From Mariprofundaceae bacterium (GTDB taxonomy: Bacteria; Pseudomonadota; Zetaproteobacteria; Mariprofundales; Mariprofundaceae): DNA of 40,267 nucleotides. The notes beneath the pieces are model-generated. The model did no database searches. It was not told the DNA's origin and saw nothing but the letters and a program-made list of their open reading frames with translations. The translations under genes and the position numbers were made by a program. This document shows, piece after piece, positions 8,901 to 17,542 of the stretch. Where the stretch lies: NCBI GenBank assembly GCA_021772895.1, contig JAJFLC010000019.1:1-40267 (forward strand), read 5' to 3'. Positions within the stretch are counted from its first letter, which is position 1, and each line of letters begins with the position of its first letter.

Positions 8901-10537
8901 CGCTCTCCGAAGAAGCACGCAAAGCATTAGGTGTTAAATCAGGCTCACTCTCGGGTGAGGCACTGATCCAGACCTTATTAAAAACAGACGTTGATCTACT
9001 CTACAATGGCGGTATTGGCACCTATGTCAAAGCCAGCGACGAGACCGATCATGAGGTTCAGGATCCGGCCAATAACAATGTTCGTATTGATGCAAATCAG
9101 TTAACGGCGAAAGTAGTCTGTGAAGGTGGCAATCTTGGATTTACTCAAAAGGCCCGCATCGAATTTACACGCAATGGAGGCATTATCAATACAGACGCCA
9201 TTGATAATTCAGCCGGCGTGGATATGTCTGACCACGAAGTGAATTTGAAAGTTTTATTCTCGACACCGGAACTGATTCATACGCCGATGTCAAAACGAAA
9301 CAACATTCTTAAACAGGTCGAAGAAACGGTGACTCAACAGTGCCTGAATAACAACCAGCTACAATCCCGAGCACTCACACTTGCAGTCTATGATGCCAAT
9401 GAACATTTACCACGCCTGACAAGGCTTCGTGATACACTCATTGAAGACAAACGACTGGAACTCCAAGCCGACCCTCACATAGAAGATAACAGGACACTGA
9501 CGCTGCACCCTCAATTGGCGGTACTGCTTGGTCATGAAAAAAACCGTATCCGCGATGTATTGGATAGTGAACATTTTCACATGAAGAGCTGTTTTGCTGA
9601 TGAACTTCTGAAAAGCTATTTTCCCGCACCGTTATGGCGTCGTTTCTCTCATGTCATGCAGCAACATCCATTGTTGGCAGGCATCATCCACACGCAAGCG
9701 ACGAACCATATCGTTAACCATATGGGTTTGGCCTCCATACATCACTTGCAGAGTTTACTGGATCAATCTGAAGATCGCATTGTACAGGCATTACTGATCG
9801 CGAAAACGCTGCTGGATACAGACAGCTTGCGAGAAAATATTTGGGCAAGGGTTACAGACAAAAATATCGCCACCCATCTTCAGCGAAACATGCAGGAACA
9901 AACCATGTATTTTGCTGAAGAACTTCTACGCCTCTGTTCAGTCTATGATCTTGATATGGCATGGATTCAGAAACAACAGCGCGGGTTACGCCACTTTCGC
10001 AACTCACTCGGAGCACAAGGAATTGGAGGTGCAGAGAACAGTCGCTATCTGGAAGTGTTAAAAACAGCCCCGCAAGCAGGTCTCAAACCAAGCGATGCAG
10101 CCCATCTTGCGGCCATGCCTGAATTGACTCAAATGGCTACCGCTGTTCATATCAGCGCTTCAGAGAAGATCGCTTTATCGCAATGCCTGAAAGCAACACA
10201 GGCATGTATGCATCTACTTCCCTTCTCCACACTTGAATCTTCTTTGCGCTCTTCTTCATGGGCAGATACAGAAGCTCACGCGCTACGCAAAGAGTGGCTA
10301 CATCGGCTTACGTTGCTAAAAAAACGTGCCACACGACAACTTCTGCAACATAAATCCCGCTCACCATTGGTAGCAGGCACACAGTTATGGGGACAACACA
10401 AACATTGGCAACATTTACAGGAAAGTATTCAAAGCAACGGGTTACATCAACCTGATGATTTAATGGCTGAGTCAGGAAGACTTCGTCTCATTTTAACACT
10501 GACACATCTTGAATCAGTGATTGATGAAAACGAATGA
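5957..10537 (+). CDS. NAD-specific glutamate dehydrogenase, large (about 180 kDa) type
   Basis: The enzyme oxidatively deaminates glutamate to 2-oxoglutarate with NAD+. The 1,526-residue protein has the layout of the bacterial GDH_2/Bac_GDH family: a long N-terminal ACT-like regulatory part, then a central catalytic core and a helical C-terminal part. In the core, AGPVARGGIRFSDR lies near residue 740, IVPTGAKGGFVIR with the probable catalytic Lys near 775, and NGGIGTYVKASDE near 1,020. VVCEGGNLGFTQKARIE of the Rossmann domain follows. The open frame extends to 5798, which would overlap radC's start on the other strand. ATG 5957 (MRILRRQLMDLLEEA) fits better, though its ribosome-binding site (AAGGA) is 14 nt away, so the start is uncertain. 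No partner genes lie beside it. Confidence 0.92.
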   Translation: MRILRRQLMDLLEEARHQQGLEEFPKRLRSALLHDTLELLPHPDKPASKKRIDLRFRTISHGALHRHLVTIRCPDQAFYLDAIKGYLLRSDIQPINQHTMVAAMQCDEKVCDVYIRHPDQQSDDNFMFIALHLSATLVPDCATTCQDISAILRAVDLSVSDFEEMQQKLAFIIEKIRPDDQASANLLDWMNQDNYLFFALQTDGTRLGILRDYRAMNRIAPGLQKEIHAIELPTSPGITWLHLPACQHYLYSADNVKVIQICWHDHKGKLGHAILIGHFSRSARHTNASQVPCISQHWKTLQKSSILQHSAFYRREVRTLYDRLPKPLLHSIPAKEWLMPLKNIIDMTSPTQTSTSYLKPAKGDLSYLLIAIPANRFGPNILSHIKTKVQEHHVTIHGSESFGIGPYRIIILAIQVNPQSELTSIPASVNECIIFWKDRAKKILLAHADEINLPETLKELEHLPTLYQELFPPTQFLADIQARAYVISNCRTVVRVHHRQSGEGNVELHILTCKTIPLGELVDKIQAFGLIAIQEAVVDFGHQTQQILINCIRCNTPTELHPDDLQRLRHGLEFVFNDKADHDILNALLTTTTLDINQIGILIALRNHLIQIMPDAAPMPLSNMMLRYPIASERLLQTFTALHLPSMPASYFVQAKLEFEQAMTDVLSLTDDRWFRALEKLVGAGVRTNAFVREIGDPIVFKINAELLDFAPNPLPYREIFVHGVHVEGIHLRAGPVARGGIRFSDRPADFRTEVLGLMSTQVVKNGQIVPTGAKGGFVIRGGSGPDFVLKQYRIFIQALLEITDNLVHGEAIAPDGIRIAENDQDDSYLVVAADKGTARFSDDANEESRLACFWLDDAFASGGSHGYDHKAIGITARGAWVCAAHHFNLMGIDAYTDTIRIVAIGDMGGDVFGNGMLLNPNILLIGAFNHSHIFLDPDPDAKKAFAERQRLFKAASGWDQYNVQLISPGGGVFQRNSKSIALSEEARKALGVKSGSLSGEALIQTLLKTDVDLLYNGGIGTYVKASDETDHEVQDPANNNVRIDANQLTAKVVCEGGNLGFTQKARIEFTRNGGIINTDAIDNSAGVDMSDHEVNLKVLFSTPELIHTPMSKRNNILKQVEETVTQQCLNNNQLQSRALTLAVYDANEHLPRLTRLRDTLIEDKRLELQADPHIEDNRTLTLHPQLAVLLGHEKNRIRDVLDSEHFHMKSCFADELLKSYFPAPLWRRFSHVMQQHPLLAGIIHTQATNHIVNHMGLASIHHLQSLLDQSEDRIVQALLIAKTLLDTDSLRENIWARVTDKNIATHLQRNMQEQTMYFAEELLRLCSVYDLDMAWIQKQQRGLRHFRNSLGAQGIGGAENSRYLEVLKTAPQAGLKPSDAAHLAAMPELTQMATAVHISASEKIALSQCLKATQACMHLLPFSTLESSLRSSSWADTEAHALRKEWLHRLTLLKKRATRQLLQHKSRSPLVAGTQLWGQHKHWQHLQESIQSNGLHQPDDLMAESGRLRLILTLTHLESVIDENE

Positions 10538-10710
10538 TGCTAACGCACCCGCATCATCAATCTCTCACAGTGGCATATCAACATGTCAGTGGCCTTGATC
10601 GATAAACTTGTATGCAGCCCTCCATCCACACATCCACTCATAAAAAAAGCCATGTGTTTGACCCTATAAAATATTTTGACGTCATCCCCCCTTACAACGA
10701 CACTAACGGC

Positions 10711-11772
10711 ATGCGTCCGGCTACTGCATATATCAACATTGCAAATTTGAAATATAATTTCGATTTACTCAACAAACGGGCTGAAAGCTCTGACATTATG
10801 GCTGTTGTGAAAGCCAACGCATATGGACATGGTCTTCATCTGATTGCACCCGCCCTGTTTGATGCAGGCTGTCGACACTTTGCCGTCACGGATGCCGAAG
10901 AAGGGAAAAAAACACGTGAGTTACTCCCTGAGGCTAAAAGTGTTGTACTTCTTTCAGGTGTTTTTGATGCCAGCGATGCCCAATCAGCCTGTTCACACCG
11001 CTTAACCCCGGTCATCACTCACGCACATCAAGTGAAGCTTTTACACACAGCAGGCTTTACTGATTCCGTATGGATCAAAATCAACACAGGTATGCAACGC
11101 CTTGGTGCAGACCATCCGGCTCAACTGATCAAACTATGCCATGAAAACGACATCCAGCTTGCTGGCATCATGTCACATTTAGCATGTGCCGATACACCTG
11201 AGCATCCCCTTAACAACGTGCAAGCAAGAGAATTTTCTAAAGCCTGTCAGCAACTTGACTCGAAACTGCCATCTTCATTGCTCAACAGTGCAGGCCTTGT
11301 AGCACTACCCGAACAAACCCATGACTACATACGCCCCGGCATTGCACTCTATGGCTCAGAACCTGTGCCACAGGAACCACTGGGTTTAAAACCTGTGATG
11401 CAATTAACGGGACAGGTCACACATGTGCGCCAGATTTCCAAAGGTGTAAGTCTCTCTTATGGCGCCAGTTTCACCGCACCCGATCAAATGCACATTGCTG
11501 TCATCAGCTTAGGTTATGGGGATGGCTTGCCCCGCCACCTTTCAAACCAGGGGCAAGCTTTTCATGGGCGAGACAGCTTCCCAATCGTTGGACGCATTTG
11601 CATGGACTTCTGTCTCATCGATTGCACACATAAAGTTCTTAAACCTGGCGATACGGTTGAATTTTGGGGCGCACAACAAAGTGCTGCCGATGTTGCACAA
11701 TCCATTGATACCATTGCTTACGAACTTTTTACTGGTATTGGCCCGAGGGTCTTTCGGACAATCAAACAATGA
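10711..11772 (+). CDS. alr: Alanine racemase
   Basis: This PLP enzyme supplies D-alanine for peptidoglycan. The PLP lysine is Lys34 in VVKANAYGHG and the second catalytic base is Tyr250 in SLSYGASF. The C-terminal beta domain shows GRICMDFCLID and the ending GIGPRVFR. From ATG 10711 the protein begins RPATAYINIANLKYNF, which matches normal alanine racemases, and has 353 residues. The frame is open back to 10612, adding 33 non-conserved residues that I do not think are translated, although no good ribosome-binding site precedes 10711. The stop overlaps the mlaE start by 4 nt, tying D-alanine supply to lipid transport genes in one operon. Confidence 0.93.
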   Translation: MRPATAYINIANLKYNFDLLNKRAESSDIMAVVKANAYGHGLHLIAPALFDAGCRHFAVTDAEEGKKTRELLPEAKSVVLLSGVFDASDAQSACSHRLTPVITHAHQVKLLHTAGFTDSVWIKINTGMQRLGADHPAQLIKLCHENDIQLAGIMSHLACADTPEHPLNNVQAREFSKACQQLDSKLPSSLLNSAGLVALPEQTHDYIRPGIALYGSEPVPQEPLGLKPVMQLTGQVTHVRQISKGVSLSYGASFTAPDQMHIAVISLGYGDGLPRHLSNQGQAFHGRDSFPIVGRICMDFCLIDCTHKVLKPGDTVEFWGAQQSAADVAQSIDTIAYELFTGIGPRVFRTIKQ

Positions 11773-12539
11773 AATTTTTACAATCCTTCGGAACCCTTTT
11801 TGAAGCGCTATTGACCCAACTCGGCCTCTATGCTTCAACATTAGGGCAAGTTGTGAAACTTATTTTCACAGCACCCCGATATCCCCGTTTCATTCTCAAT
11901 CAGGCAGAAGAGGTTGGTGTGCAGTCTCTGCCTGTTGTCCTGTTAACCGCCCTGTTCACCGGCATGGTATTAGCGCTTCAGTCTTATATTGTTTTTCACC
12001 GTTTTGCGGCTGAAAGCATGATTGCTGTGGTTGTATCCCTCTCCATGGTACGCGAATTGGGTCCGGTTCTGGTCGGGCTTATGGTCGCCGGGCGCATTGG
12101 CGCTTCATTTGCTGCCGAGCTTGGTACCATGCGTGTATCAGAGCAGATTGATGCCTTATGGACACTCTCAACCAACCCCATGCGTTACCTCATTATGCCA
12201 CGCGTGATTGCTGCAACACTTATGTTGCCTCTGCTGGTCGTTGTTTCGGATTTTATTGGTATCTATGGTGGTTATGCCATCAGTGTTTTTATGCTTGACC
12301 AAAACCCCGCTGTATACCTTGAAAAATCAACAGAGTTCATGGAGTTAAAAGACTTTTATTCAGGTCTGGTCAAAGCTGCATTTTTTGGCATGTTAATCGG
12401 TGTGATTGGATGCACAGAAGGGTTTAACTGCAAAGGGGGCGCTGCGGGTGTAGGCAAGGCCACAACGCGTGCGGTGGTGATTTCCTGTATGAGCATTCTT
12501 ATTTTTGACTACTTCCTGACCGCCTGGATGTTCGGATGA
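11769..12539 (+). CDS. mlaE: MlaE-type ABC transporter permease
   Basis: This is an integral inner-membrane permease of the Mla phospholipid transport system (256 residues, the normal size). About five hydrophobic segments are visible. The MlaE/YrbE features include ALQSYIVFHRFAAES, the conserved MVRELGPVLVGLMVAGRIGASFAAELG region (only the landmark EQIDAL that follows is needed to place it, near residue 123) and GCTEGFNCKGGAAGVG near 215-230. It overlaps alr by 4 nt and is followed by the ATPase gene, giving the order mlaE-mlaF-mlaD. In E. coli the order is mlaF-mlaE-mlaD. Confidence 0.94.
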   Translation: MKFLQSFGTLFEALLTQLGLYASTLGQVVKLIFTAPRYPRFILNQAEEVGVQSLPVVLLTALFTGMVLALQSYIVFHRFAAESMIAVVVSLSMVRELGPVLVGLMVAGRIGASFAAELGTMRVSEQIDALWTLSTNPMRYLIMPRVIAATLMLPLLVVVSDFIGIYGGYAISVFMLDQNPAVYLEKSTEFMELKDFYSGLVKAAFFGMLIGVIGCTEGFNCKGGAAGVGKATTRAVVISCMSILIFDYFLTAWMFG

Positions 12540-12549
12540 AAAATTTAAG

Positions 12550-13347
12550 ATGAATATCGAACAACCACGCATCAAAATCCGGGGTTTAAGCAAACGCTTC
12601 GAAGATAAAGTCATCCTTGATGAGGTTGATCTCGACATCATGCCCGGCAAATCAATGACGGTAATTGGTATGTCAGGAACAGGCAAAAGCGTTTTGATCA
12701 AGTGTATTTTGGGTCTGTTAAAACCCGACTCTGGCGAAATTCTTGTTGATGGTGAAGATTGGCTGGCGCTGAATCAGCAAGAACAACTCAAACGCATGCG
12801 GCGTGTCGGCATGCTGTTTCAGGGGGCTGCTCTTTTTGACTCGCTTCCAGTCTGGGAGAATGTTGCCTTTGCACTGCTCAGGCATGGCGAAAACAAAAAC
12901 ACGGCTCGCGAACGAGCCAGTGAAGTTCTGGCCTGGGTTGGACTGCCCAGTATTGAAGACCTGATGCCTTCTGAACTTTCCGGCGGCATGGCCAAACGCG
13001 TGGGGCTCGCCCGTACCATATGCCACAAACCTGACATTGTATTTCTCGATGAACCCACCACAGGACTGGATCCGATCATGTCAGATGTCATCAATCGATT
13101 GATTGTCAGGCTGCACAAAGGTTCAGGTACTACCATTATCAGCATTACCCATGACATGAAAAGTGCTGCCATGATCAGTGATCATATCGCCATGCTCTGC
13201 CATGGCCGGATACATCGTCAAATCACCCCTGATCAGCTAGACTCTGATCAGGATCCTGTGCTTCGGCAATTTATAGAGGGCCGGGCTGAAGGGCCTGTCA
13301 ACTGTAGTGCCTGGGGTAAAGATATAGAGGAGGCAGTAAAACGATGA
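12550..13347 (+). CDS. mlaF: MlaF-type ABC transporter ATP-binding protein
   Basis: This is the cytoplasmic ATPase of the Mla transporter (265 residues). Walker A is GMSGTGKS (residues 40-47), the signature motif is LSGGMAKRVGLAR (about 143-155) and Walker B is IVFLDEPTTGLDP (about 163-175), with the switch His in ISITHD. The LSGGMAKR form of the signature is typical of MlaF rather than of nutrient importers. It starts 10 nt after mlaE with only a weak ribosome-binding site, and its stop overlaps mlaD by 4 nt. Confidence 0.95.
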   Translation: MNIEQPRIKIRGLSKRFEDKVILDEVDLDIMPGKSMTVIGMSGTGKSVLIKCILGLLKPDSGEILVDGEDWLALNQQEQLKRMRRVGMLFQGAALFDSLPVWENVAFALLRHGENKNTARERASEVLAWVGLPSIEDLMPSELSGGMAKRVGLARTICHKPDIVFLDEPTTGLDPIMSDVINRLIVRLHKGSGTTIISITHDMKSAAMISDHIAMLCHGRIHRQITPDQLDSDQDPVLRQFIEGRAEGPVNCSAWGKDIEEAVKR

Positions 13348-14276
13348 ATCAACAAGCCAGACTTGGAGCCTTTGTTCTTGTTACCCTAATGTTAATTGGT
13401 TTCGCGACAGGGCGTATAGGCGATATGATCTGGGTTAAACAGGATACCCACATTGTTGAAACCGAATTTGATGATCTGCTTGGCCTTAATGTACAATCAC
13501 CTGTACTCATGGCAGGCGTTAAAGTTGGTATCGTTCAGGAGATTCTTCTCAAAAACAGTCGGGCGGTTGTGCGTGTGGCACTTAATCCTGATGTCCGGCT
13601 TCCAGCCTCCACCCGTGCATCCATTATCAGCCGTGGTCTTGTAGGTGAAAAGAACCTTTCCTTAAAAGCAGATCCCGGTGACACCAAATGGTTACCCGAT
13701 GGCGCAACGATCCCTTCTAATCCTGCGGCTGATATCAGTACATTCATTGCCAAATCATCTGAGATCACAGATGACATTAAAGATTTAAGTAGAACATTTG
13801 CAAACATGTTCAGCGACGAAAATGAAACGTCTTCATTCAAAAACCTACTGACAAAAACCAATCAGACCGTGGAACAACTCACGGAAGTTGTTGAAGAAAA
13901 TCGGTCAGATCTTCGCTCAACGATTCGCAACCTGAACAAAACCAGTGAAATACTAAATCAAAAACTACCAGCCATATTAAAGGAAATTTCAAAAATGAGC
14001 CGGCAGCTTCCATCGACTGTGTCCGCAGGAAAAGATTTTTTTGAAAACAGTAATGCTGCGATTCTGGATAATCGCGAAAATCTTTACCGGATGATATTTG
14101 AACTTCGAAAAGCATCAGAAAATCTCGAAACACTGTCAAGCGACCTAAAACGCAACCCCTGGAAATTGATGAAAGAAAAACCCGAAATTCCTCTATCAAA
14201 AAAAGAAAAACAACAAAAGATGGAAGAAGCACTGTTAACCACCGGAAATATGGGGAATACCCCTGCGCATCGTTAA
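13344..14276 (+). CDS. mlaD: MCE-domain substrate-binding protein (MlaD-like)
   Basis: This is a periplasmic, membrane-anchored lipid-binding protein of 310 residues. An N-terminal helix (residues about 7-24) is followed by one MCE domain (about 35-115), with VQSPVLMAGVKVGIV and the later GLVGEKNLSLKAD. The rest, to the C terminus, is predicted to be helical or coiled coil, with repeated Leu/Asn/Glu heptads and a charged, lysine-rich end. E. coli MlaD (183 residues) lacks this long extension, so the protein resembles the longer single-MCE proteins found with mlaE-mlaF in other phyla. It has a GAGGAGG site 10 nt before the ATG and overlaps mlaF by 4 nt. Confidence 0.88.
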   Translation: MNQQARLGAFVLVTLMLIGFATGRIGDMIWVKQDTHIVETEFDDLLGLNVQSPVLMAGVKVGIVQEILLKNSRAVVRVALNPDVRLPASTRASIISRGLVGEKNLSLKADPGDTKWLPDGATIPSNPAADISTFIAKSSEITDDIKDLSRTFANMFSDENETSSFKNLLTKTNQTVEQLTEVVEENRSDLRSTIRNLNKTSEILNQKLPAILKEISKMSRQLPSTVSAGKDFFENSNAAILDNRENLYRMIFELRKASENLETLSSDLKRNPWKLMKEKPEIPLSKKEKQQKMEEALLTTGNMGNTPAHR

Positions 14277-14298
14277 ACTTTTTTCCCTGTTTTTTGCT

Positions 14299-15087
14299 GT
14301 GGGCCAGGCACTTTCGATCTCAGCATTTTCGATGCTGCTACTGCCTACTGCGACATTTGCAGCCACACAAATGGAAAAGGCCTATCAACATCTTGAAAAT
14401 GCACAATGGACTGAGGCAAGACGCGCATTTGAATTGGAACTCATATCTCACCCCAAAAACCTTCATGCACGTTACAACCTGGCCCTTTTATTACATCAAG
14501 CAGGTCACGATGAGCAAGCGTTAGAACTCTACAAAAAAAATATGGCACTCGGCTGGCATCTTCCCACTGTTGTGAACCTCTCCAATATCTACATCGCCCG
14601 AAAAAATATTTCTCAAGCTCAAAGGCTACTTGAAAAAGCTGCAAAACGTTTTAGAAACGAGGCTACGCCCCGTTATTTACTGGCTGAATTAGAGGAAAAG
14701 GCAAACCATATTAAACCTGCCCGACAATGGTATAAACAGGCCCTTCGGGCCGACCCGCTCAATGGTTTTGCTCATATTCGTTACGCCCGTTTTTTGACAC
14801 AGCAAGGCGAATCCAAATTAGCATTTAAGCATGCTTACCGAGCCATACAGCTTCAACCAAAATGTTCAACATGCCTGAATATTTTGGGTGATATTCAAGC
14901 CCAGCATAAAAAATACAACCTTGCGATAGAAAGTTATCAAAAAAGTCTCGCACTGAACCCGGCCTCAGACACACGACAAAAATTTATTAACGTACTCCAT
15001 CAAATTGGCAAACATGAGCGTGCAAACCGCATGCAACGGGCCCTGGATGCATGGTTAAAACACCAACAGACAGAAGCATCGCTTTAG
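14299..15087 (+). CDS. Secreted tetratricopeptide-repeat protein of the mla operon
   Basis: The protein has a hydrophobic N terminus ending ATFA, which looks like a signal peptide, and then about six TPR-like helical repeats. Examples are the segment from MEKAYQHLENAQWTEARRAF, the ALELYKKNMALG unit, and the last one, IESYQKSLALNPAS. It is probably a periplasmic scaffold. The function is unknown, but its position 22 nt after mlaD suggests a partner of the transporter. The start is doubtful. GTG 14299 gives a signal peptide with no basic residues, while the same frame upstream encodes L-R-I-V-K before it, with no ATG, GTG or TTG there. The true start may be a rare codon (for example CTG 14263), overlapping mlaD. 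Confidence 0.7.
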   Translation: MGQALSISAFSMLLLPTATFAATQMEKAYQHLENAQWTEARRAFELELISHPKNLHARYNLALLLHQAGHDEQALELYKKNMALGWHLPTVVNLSNIYIARKNISQAQRLLEKAAKRFRNEATPRYLLAELEEKANHIKPARQWYKQALRADPLNGFAHIRYARFLTQQGESKLAFKHAYRAIQLQPKCSTCLNILGDIQAQHKKYNLAIESYQKSLALNPASDTRQKFINVLHQIGKHERANRMQRALDAWLKHQQTEASL

Positions 15088-15139
15088 CTACCTTCTACTT
15101 CCAAACCAATTCACCGGATAACGGCTATACTTATCATTG

Positions 15140-16258
15140 ATGGTAACCGATCAGACAAACCGTTTTCCGTTTAAAACATCCACCCCCGGCTCAACCGGTG
15201 TCGAAATGGAGTGGATCACGATTGATGTCAACAATGGAAAACAGATCCCGGTCGCACCTGAACTGTTAAAAAGTGTTCCTGCCACACCAAGAATTAAACA
15301 GGAACTTTTTACATCAACCATCGAAATCAATACAGACATTCACTTTACAACACATGCATGCATCGATGAACTTTCCAGTCTGAAAAAAGAGGTCACCGAT
15401 CATCTCTCCACAATGGATGCCACGCTTCTAAGCTCAGGCACGCACCCTTTCTCCCGATGGCGGGATCAGCATGTTTCCAATGACCCTCGCTACCACAAAC
15501 TTCTTGAGCGGCTGCAATGGATGGCACATCGGTTTAATATTTTTGGTGTTCATGTGCATATCGGTATGCCCAATGGTGATACCTGTATCCATGTGATGAA
15601 CCAGCTTCTTCCCATCTCACCCATATTTCTTGCTATATCTGCCAACTCACCTTTCTGGCAACGAGATGACACAGGCCTCTCCTCCAGCCGTATAAAAATA
15701 TTCGAAGGTTTGAGTCAAGGTGGCATGCCGTTCTATTTTCAGAACTGGCAGGACTTTGAACACTGCGCCGAACGCCTTCTGGCTACCGGCAGTATTGATT
15801 CCGTTCGTGATATCTGGTGGGAAATGCGCCCACATCCGGATTTTGGCACTTTGGAAATTCGCATTGGTGACATGCCTGCCAACAAAAATGATACGGCCGC
15901 CTACATTGCCTACGTTCGCGCTGAATCTATGGCTGCCATACAAACTGATTCCGGAAAAAAGGTGCACCCTTCACTGATTAGGGAAAACCGCTGGCGCGCC
16001 TGCCGCTATGGTATGCAAGCTGAAATCATTGATCCTGTCAGTGAAGAGCCTGTTTCTCTACTAATCTGGCTTGAAAAGCGTTTGCACTGGCTCGCTGATC
16101 ATGGTGCACACAGTGAAGATTTAGAACTGATAAAAGAACGATTACACACTTGGAAAAACGCCGGCGATGGTGCAACACGTCAGCGCCATCTGTTTAAAAA
16201 AACTAACAATTTGGAAAATGTAGTCAGACACATGCACGAGGAAGATGGATGGAGTTAA
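15140..16258 (+). CDS. Carboxylate-amine ligase of the GCS2 (YbdK) family
   Basis: This is a 372-residue glutamine-synthetase-fold ligase. The N-terminal GVEMEWITID holds the ATP/metal-binding Glu residues. GVHVHIGM with paired His lies near residues 135-142, and EIRIGDMPA is near 240. In E. coli, YbdK has weak gamma-glutamylcysteine ligase activity, so a role in thiol synthesis or another amide-forming reaction is possible but unproven. The frame begins with TTG then ATG (15140), and ATG is taken as the start. The gene is followed after only 4 nt by an M20 amidohydrolase, so the pair may make and break related amide bonds (inference). Confidence 0.82.
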   Translation: MVTDQTNRFPFKTSTPGSTGVEMEWITIDVNNGKQIPVAPELLKSVPATPRIKQELFTSTIEINTDIHFTTHACIDELSSLKKEVTDHLSTMDATLLSSGTHPFSRWRDQHVSNDPRYHKLLERLQWMAHRFNIFGVHVHIGMPNGDTCIHVMNQLLPISPIFLAISANSPFWQRDDTGLSSSRIKIFEGLSQGGMPFYFQNWQDFEHCAERLLATGSIDSVRDIWWEMRPHPDFGTLEIRIGDMPANKNDTAAYIAYVRAESMAAIQTDSGKKVHPSLIRENRWRACRYGMQAEIIDPVSEEPVSLLIWLEKRLHWLADHGAHSEDLELIKERLHTWKNAGDGATRQRHLFKKTNNLENVVRHMHEEDGWS

Positions 16259-16262
16259 ATTC

Positions 16263-17456
16263 ATGACGATTACAGCAGAAAAAATTAAACACATGACCGA
16301 TGACATCATGGAAGATATCATCGCAATACGACGACATCTCCACCAAAATCCGGAACTTTCAGGCAAAGAAAAAAATACTGCCGCATTCATTGAAAAACAG
16401 TGCATGCAACTTGGCTGCGGCATTCGAAAAAATCTAGGTGGCCATGGCCTTCTTGCCACACTTGCATCCAACAAAAGCCCATCAATTAAAACAACCGAAA
16501 CCATTCTCCTGCGAGCCGATATGGATGCACTTCCCATCCAGGATGCCAAACAGTGTGACTATGCATCCAAAATCAAGGGTATTTCCCACACTTGCGGCCA
16601 CGATGCCCACACCGCCATATTACTTGGCACCCTCATGCTGTTGTCAAAACTGGACATTGAACTCCCATACAATGTTGTCGCTATTTTTCAACCTGCGGAA
16701 GAGATCACCGAGGGCGCTGCTGCGATGTTAAAAGATGGCGTGCTTGATGGCATTCAGGCGCATCGAGCCTATGCTTTGCACGTTTACCCTTATCTCCCAG
16801 CAGGCAGTATCGGATTAAGAAATGGCGTCATGTGCGCAGCAGCAGATATGTTTGAAGTTGAAATCACAGGCCGCGGAGGTCACGCCGCCCGTCCTCACGA
16901 ATGTATCGATGTCATCCTGATTGCCAGCCATATCGTTCAGGCACTTCATCATATTATCAGCCGCAGGGTGGATCCCATGCATCCTGCAGTCCTGACCATA
17001 GGTCAGATCAACGCCGGACATGCTGCCAATGTAATGCCAGACAAAGTACATTTTTCAGGCACCGTTCGTAGCCTTAACACAACAACCCATGAAGAAATCA
17101 GAGGCCGTATGGATCATATTATCCGCCAAACTGCCGAAACCTGGGGTGCAACAGCAAGTTTTCATATGCGTTATGGCACACCCATACTGGAAAATAGCGC
17201 CAATGCTATTGAGGGGGTACATCGAACTCTAAAAAAATACGCTCCCAGCATTCCGATTGTGGATATTGATCAACCTTCAATGGGTGGTGAAGATTTTGCG
17301 GAATTTTTACAACATGTCCCAGGTTGCCTGATGCGCCTTGGTACTGGCAGCACCCCTGCCACACGCTATCCCTTGCATCATGCCTGTTTTGATATTGATG
17401 AGAAAGCCATGCACGCCGGGATCATCACGATGGCAAGTCTCTGCCTGCCATCGTAA
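16263..17456 (+). CDS. M20-family amidohydrolase
   Basis: This is a metal-dependent amidohydrolase of the M20D (hippurate hydrolase/IAA-amino acid hydrolase-like) type, 397 residues. Visible motifs are RRHLHQNPELSGKE at the N terminus, LLRADMDALPI, the metal-binding THTCGHDAHTA-type site (here SHTCGHDAHTA) and QPAEEITEGAAAML. The dimerisation domain shows GRGGHAARPHE, and the C-terminal site is PSMGGEDFAEF. The frame is open from ATG 16245, but that codon is too close to its ribosome-binding site. ATG 16263 has GGAG 8 nt upstream. The natural substrate cannot be read from the sequence. Confidence 0.88.
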   Translation: MTITAEKIKHMTDDIMEDIIAIRRHLHQNPELSGKEKNTAAFIEKQCMQLGCGIRKNLGGHGLLATLASNKSPSIKTTETILLRADMDALPIQDAKQCDYASKIKGISHTCGHDAHTAILLGTLMLLSKLDIELPYNVVAIFQPAEEITEGAAAMLKDGVLDGIQAHRAYALHVYPYLPAGSIGLRNGVMCAAADMFEVEITGRGGHAARPHECIDVILIASHIVQALHHIISRRVDPMHPAVLTIGQINAGHAANVMPDKVHFSGTVRSLNTTTHEEIRGRMDHIIRQTAETWGATASFHMRYGTPILENSANAIEGVHRTLKKYAPSIPIVDIDQPSMGGEDFAEFLQHVPGCLMRLGTGSTPATRYPLHHACFDIDEKAMHAGIITMASLCLPS

Positions 17457-17542
17457 ACAACGCGGTTAATTCCTGAACCTGATGTTTAGCACATTCAAAT
17501 TTAAGGCTTGTAATTTCACCCAACAGACCCCATATATTCGTT

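Noticed and set aside
10640-10710. Promoter-like TATAAA and the 33-residue extension before alr
   Set aside because: No -35 element at a suitable distance, and the extension has no similarity to alanine racemases that I recognise, so neither was annotated.
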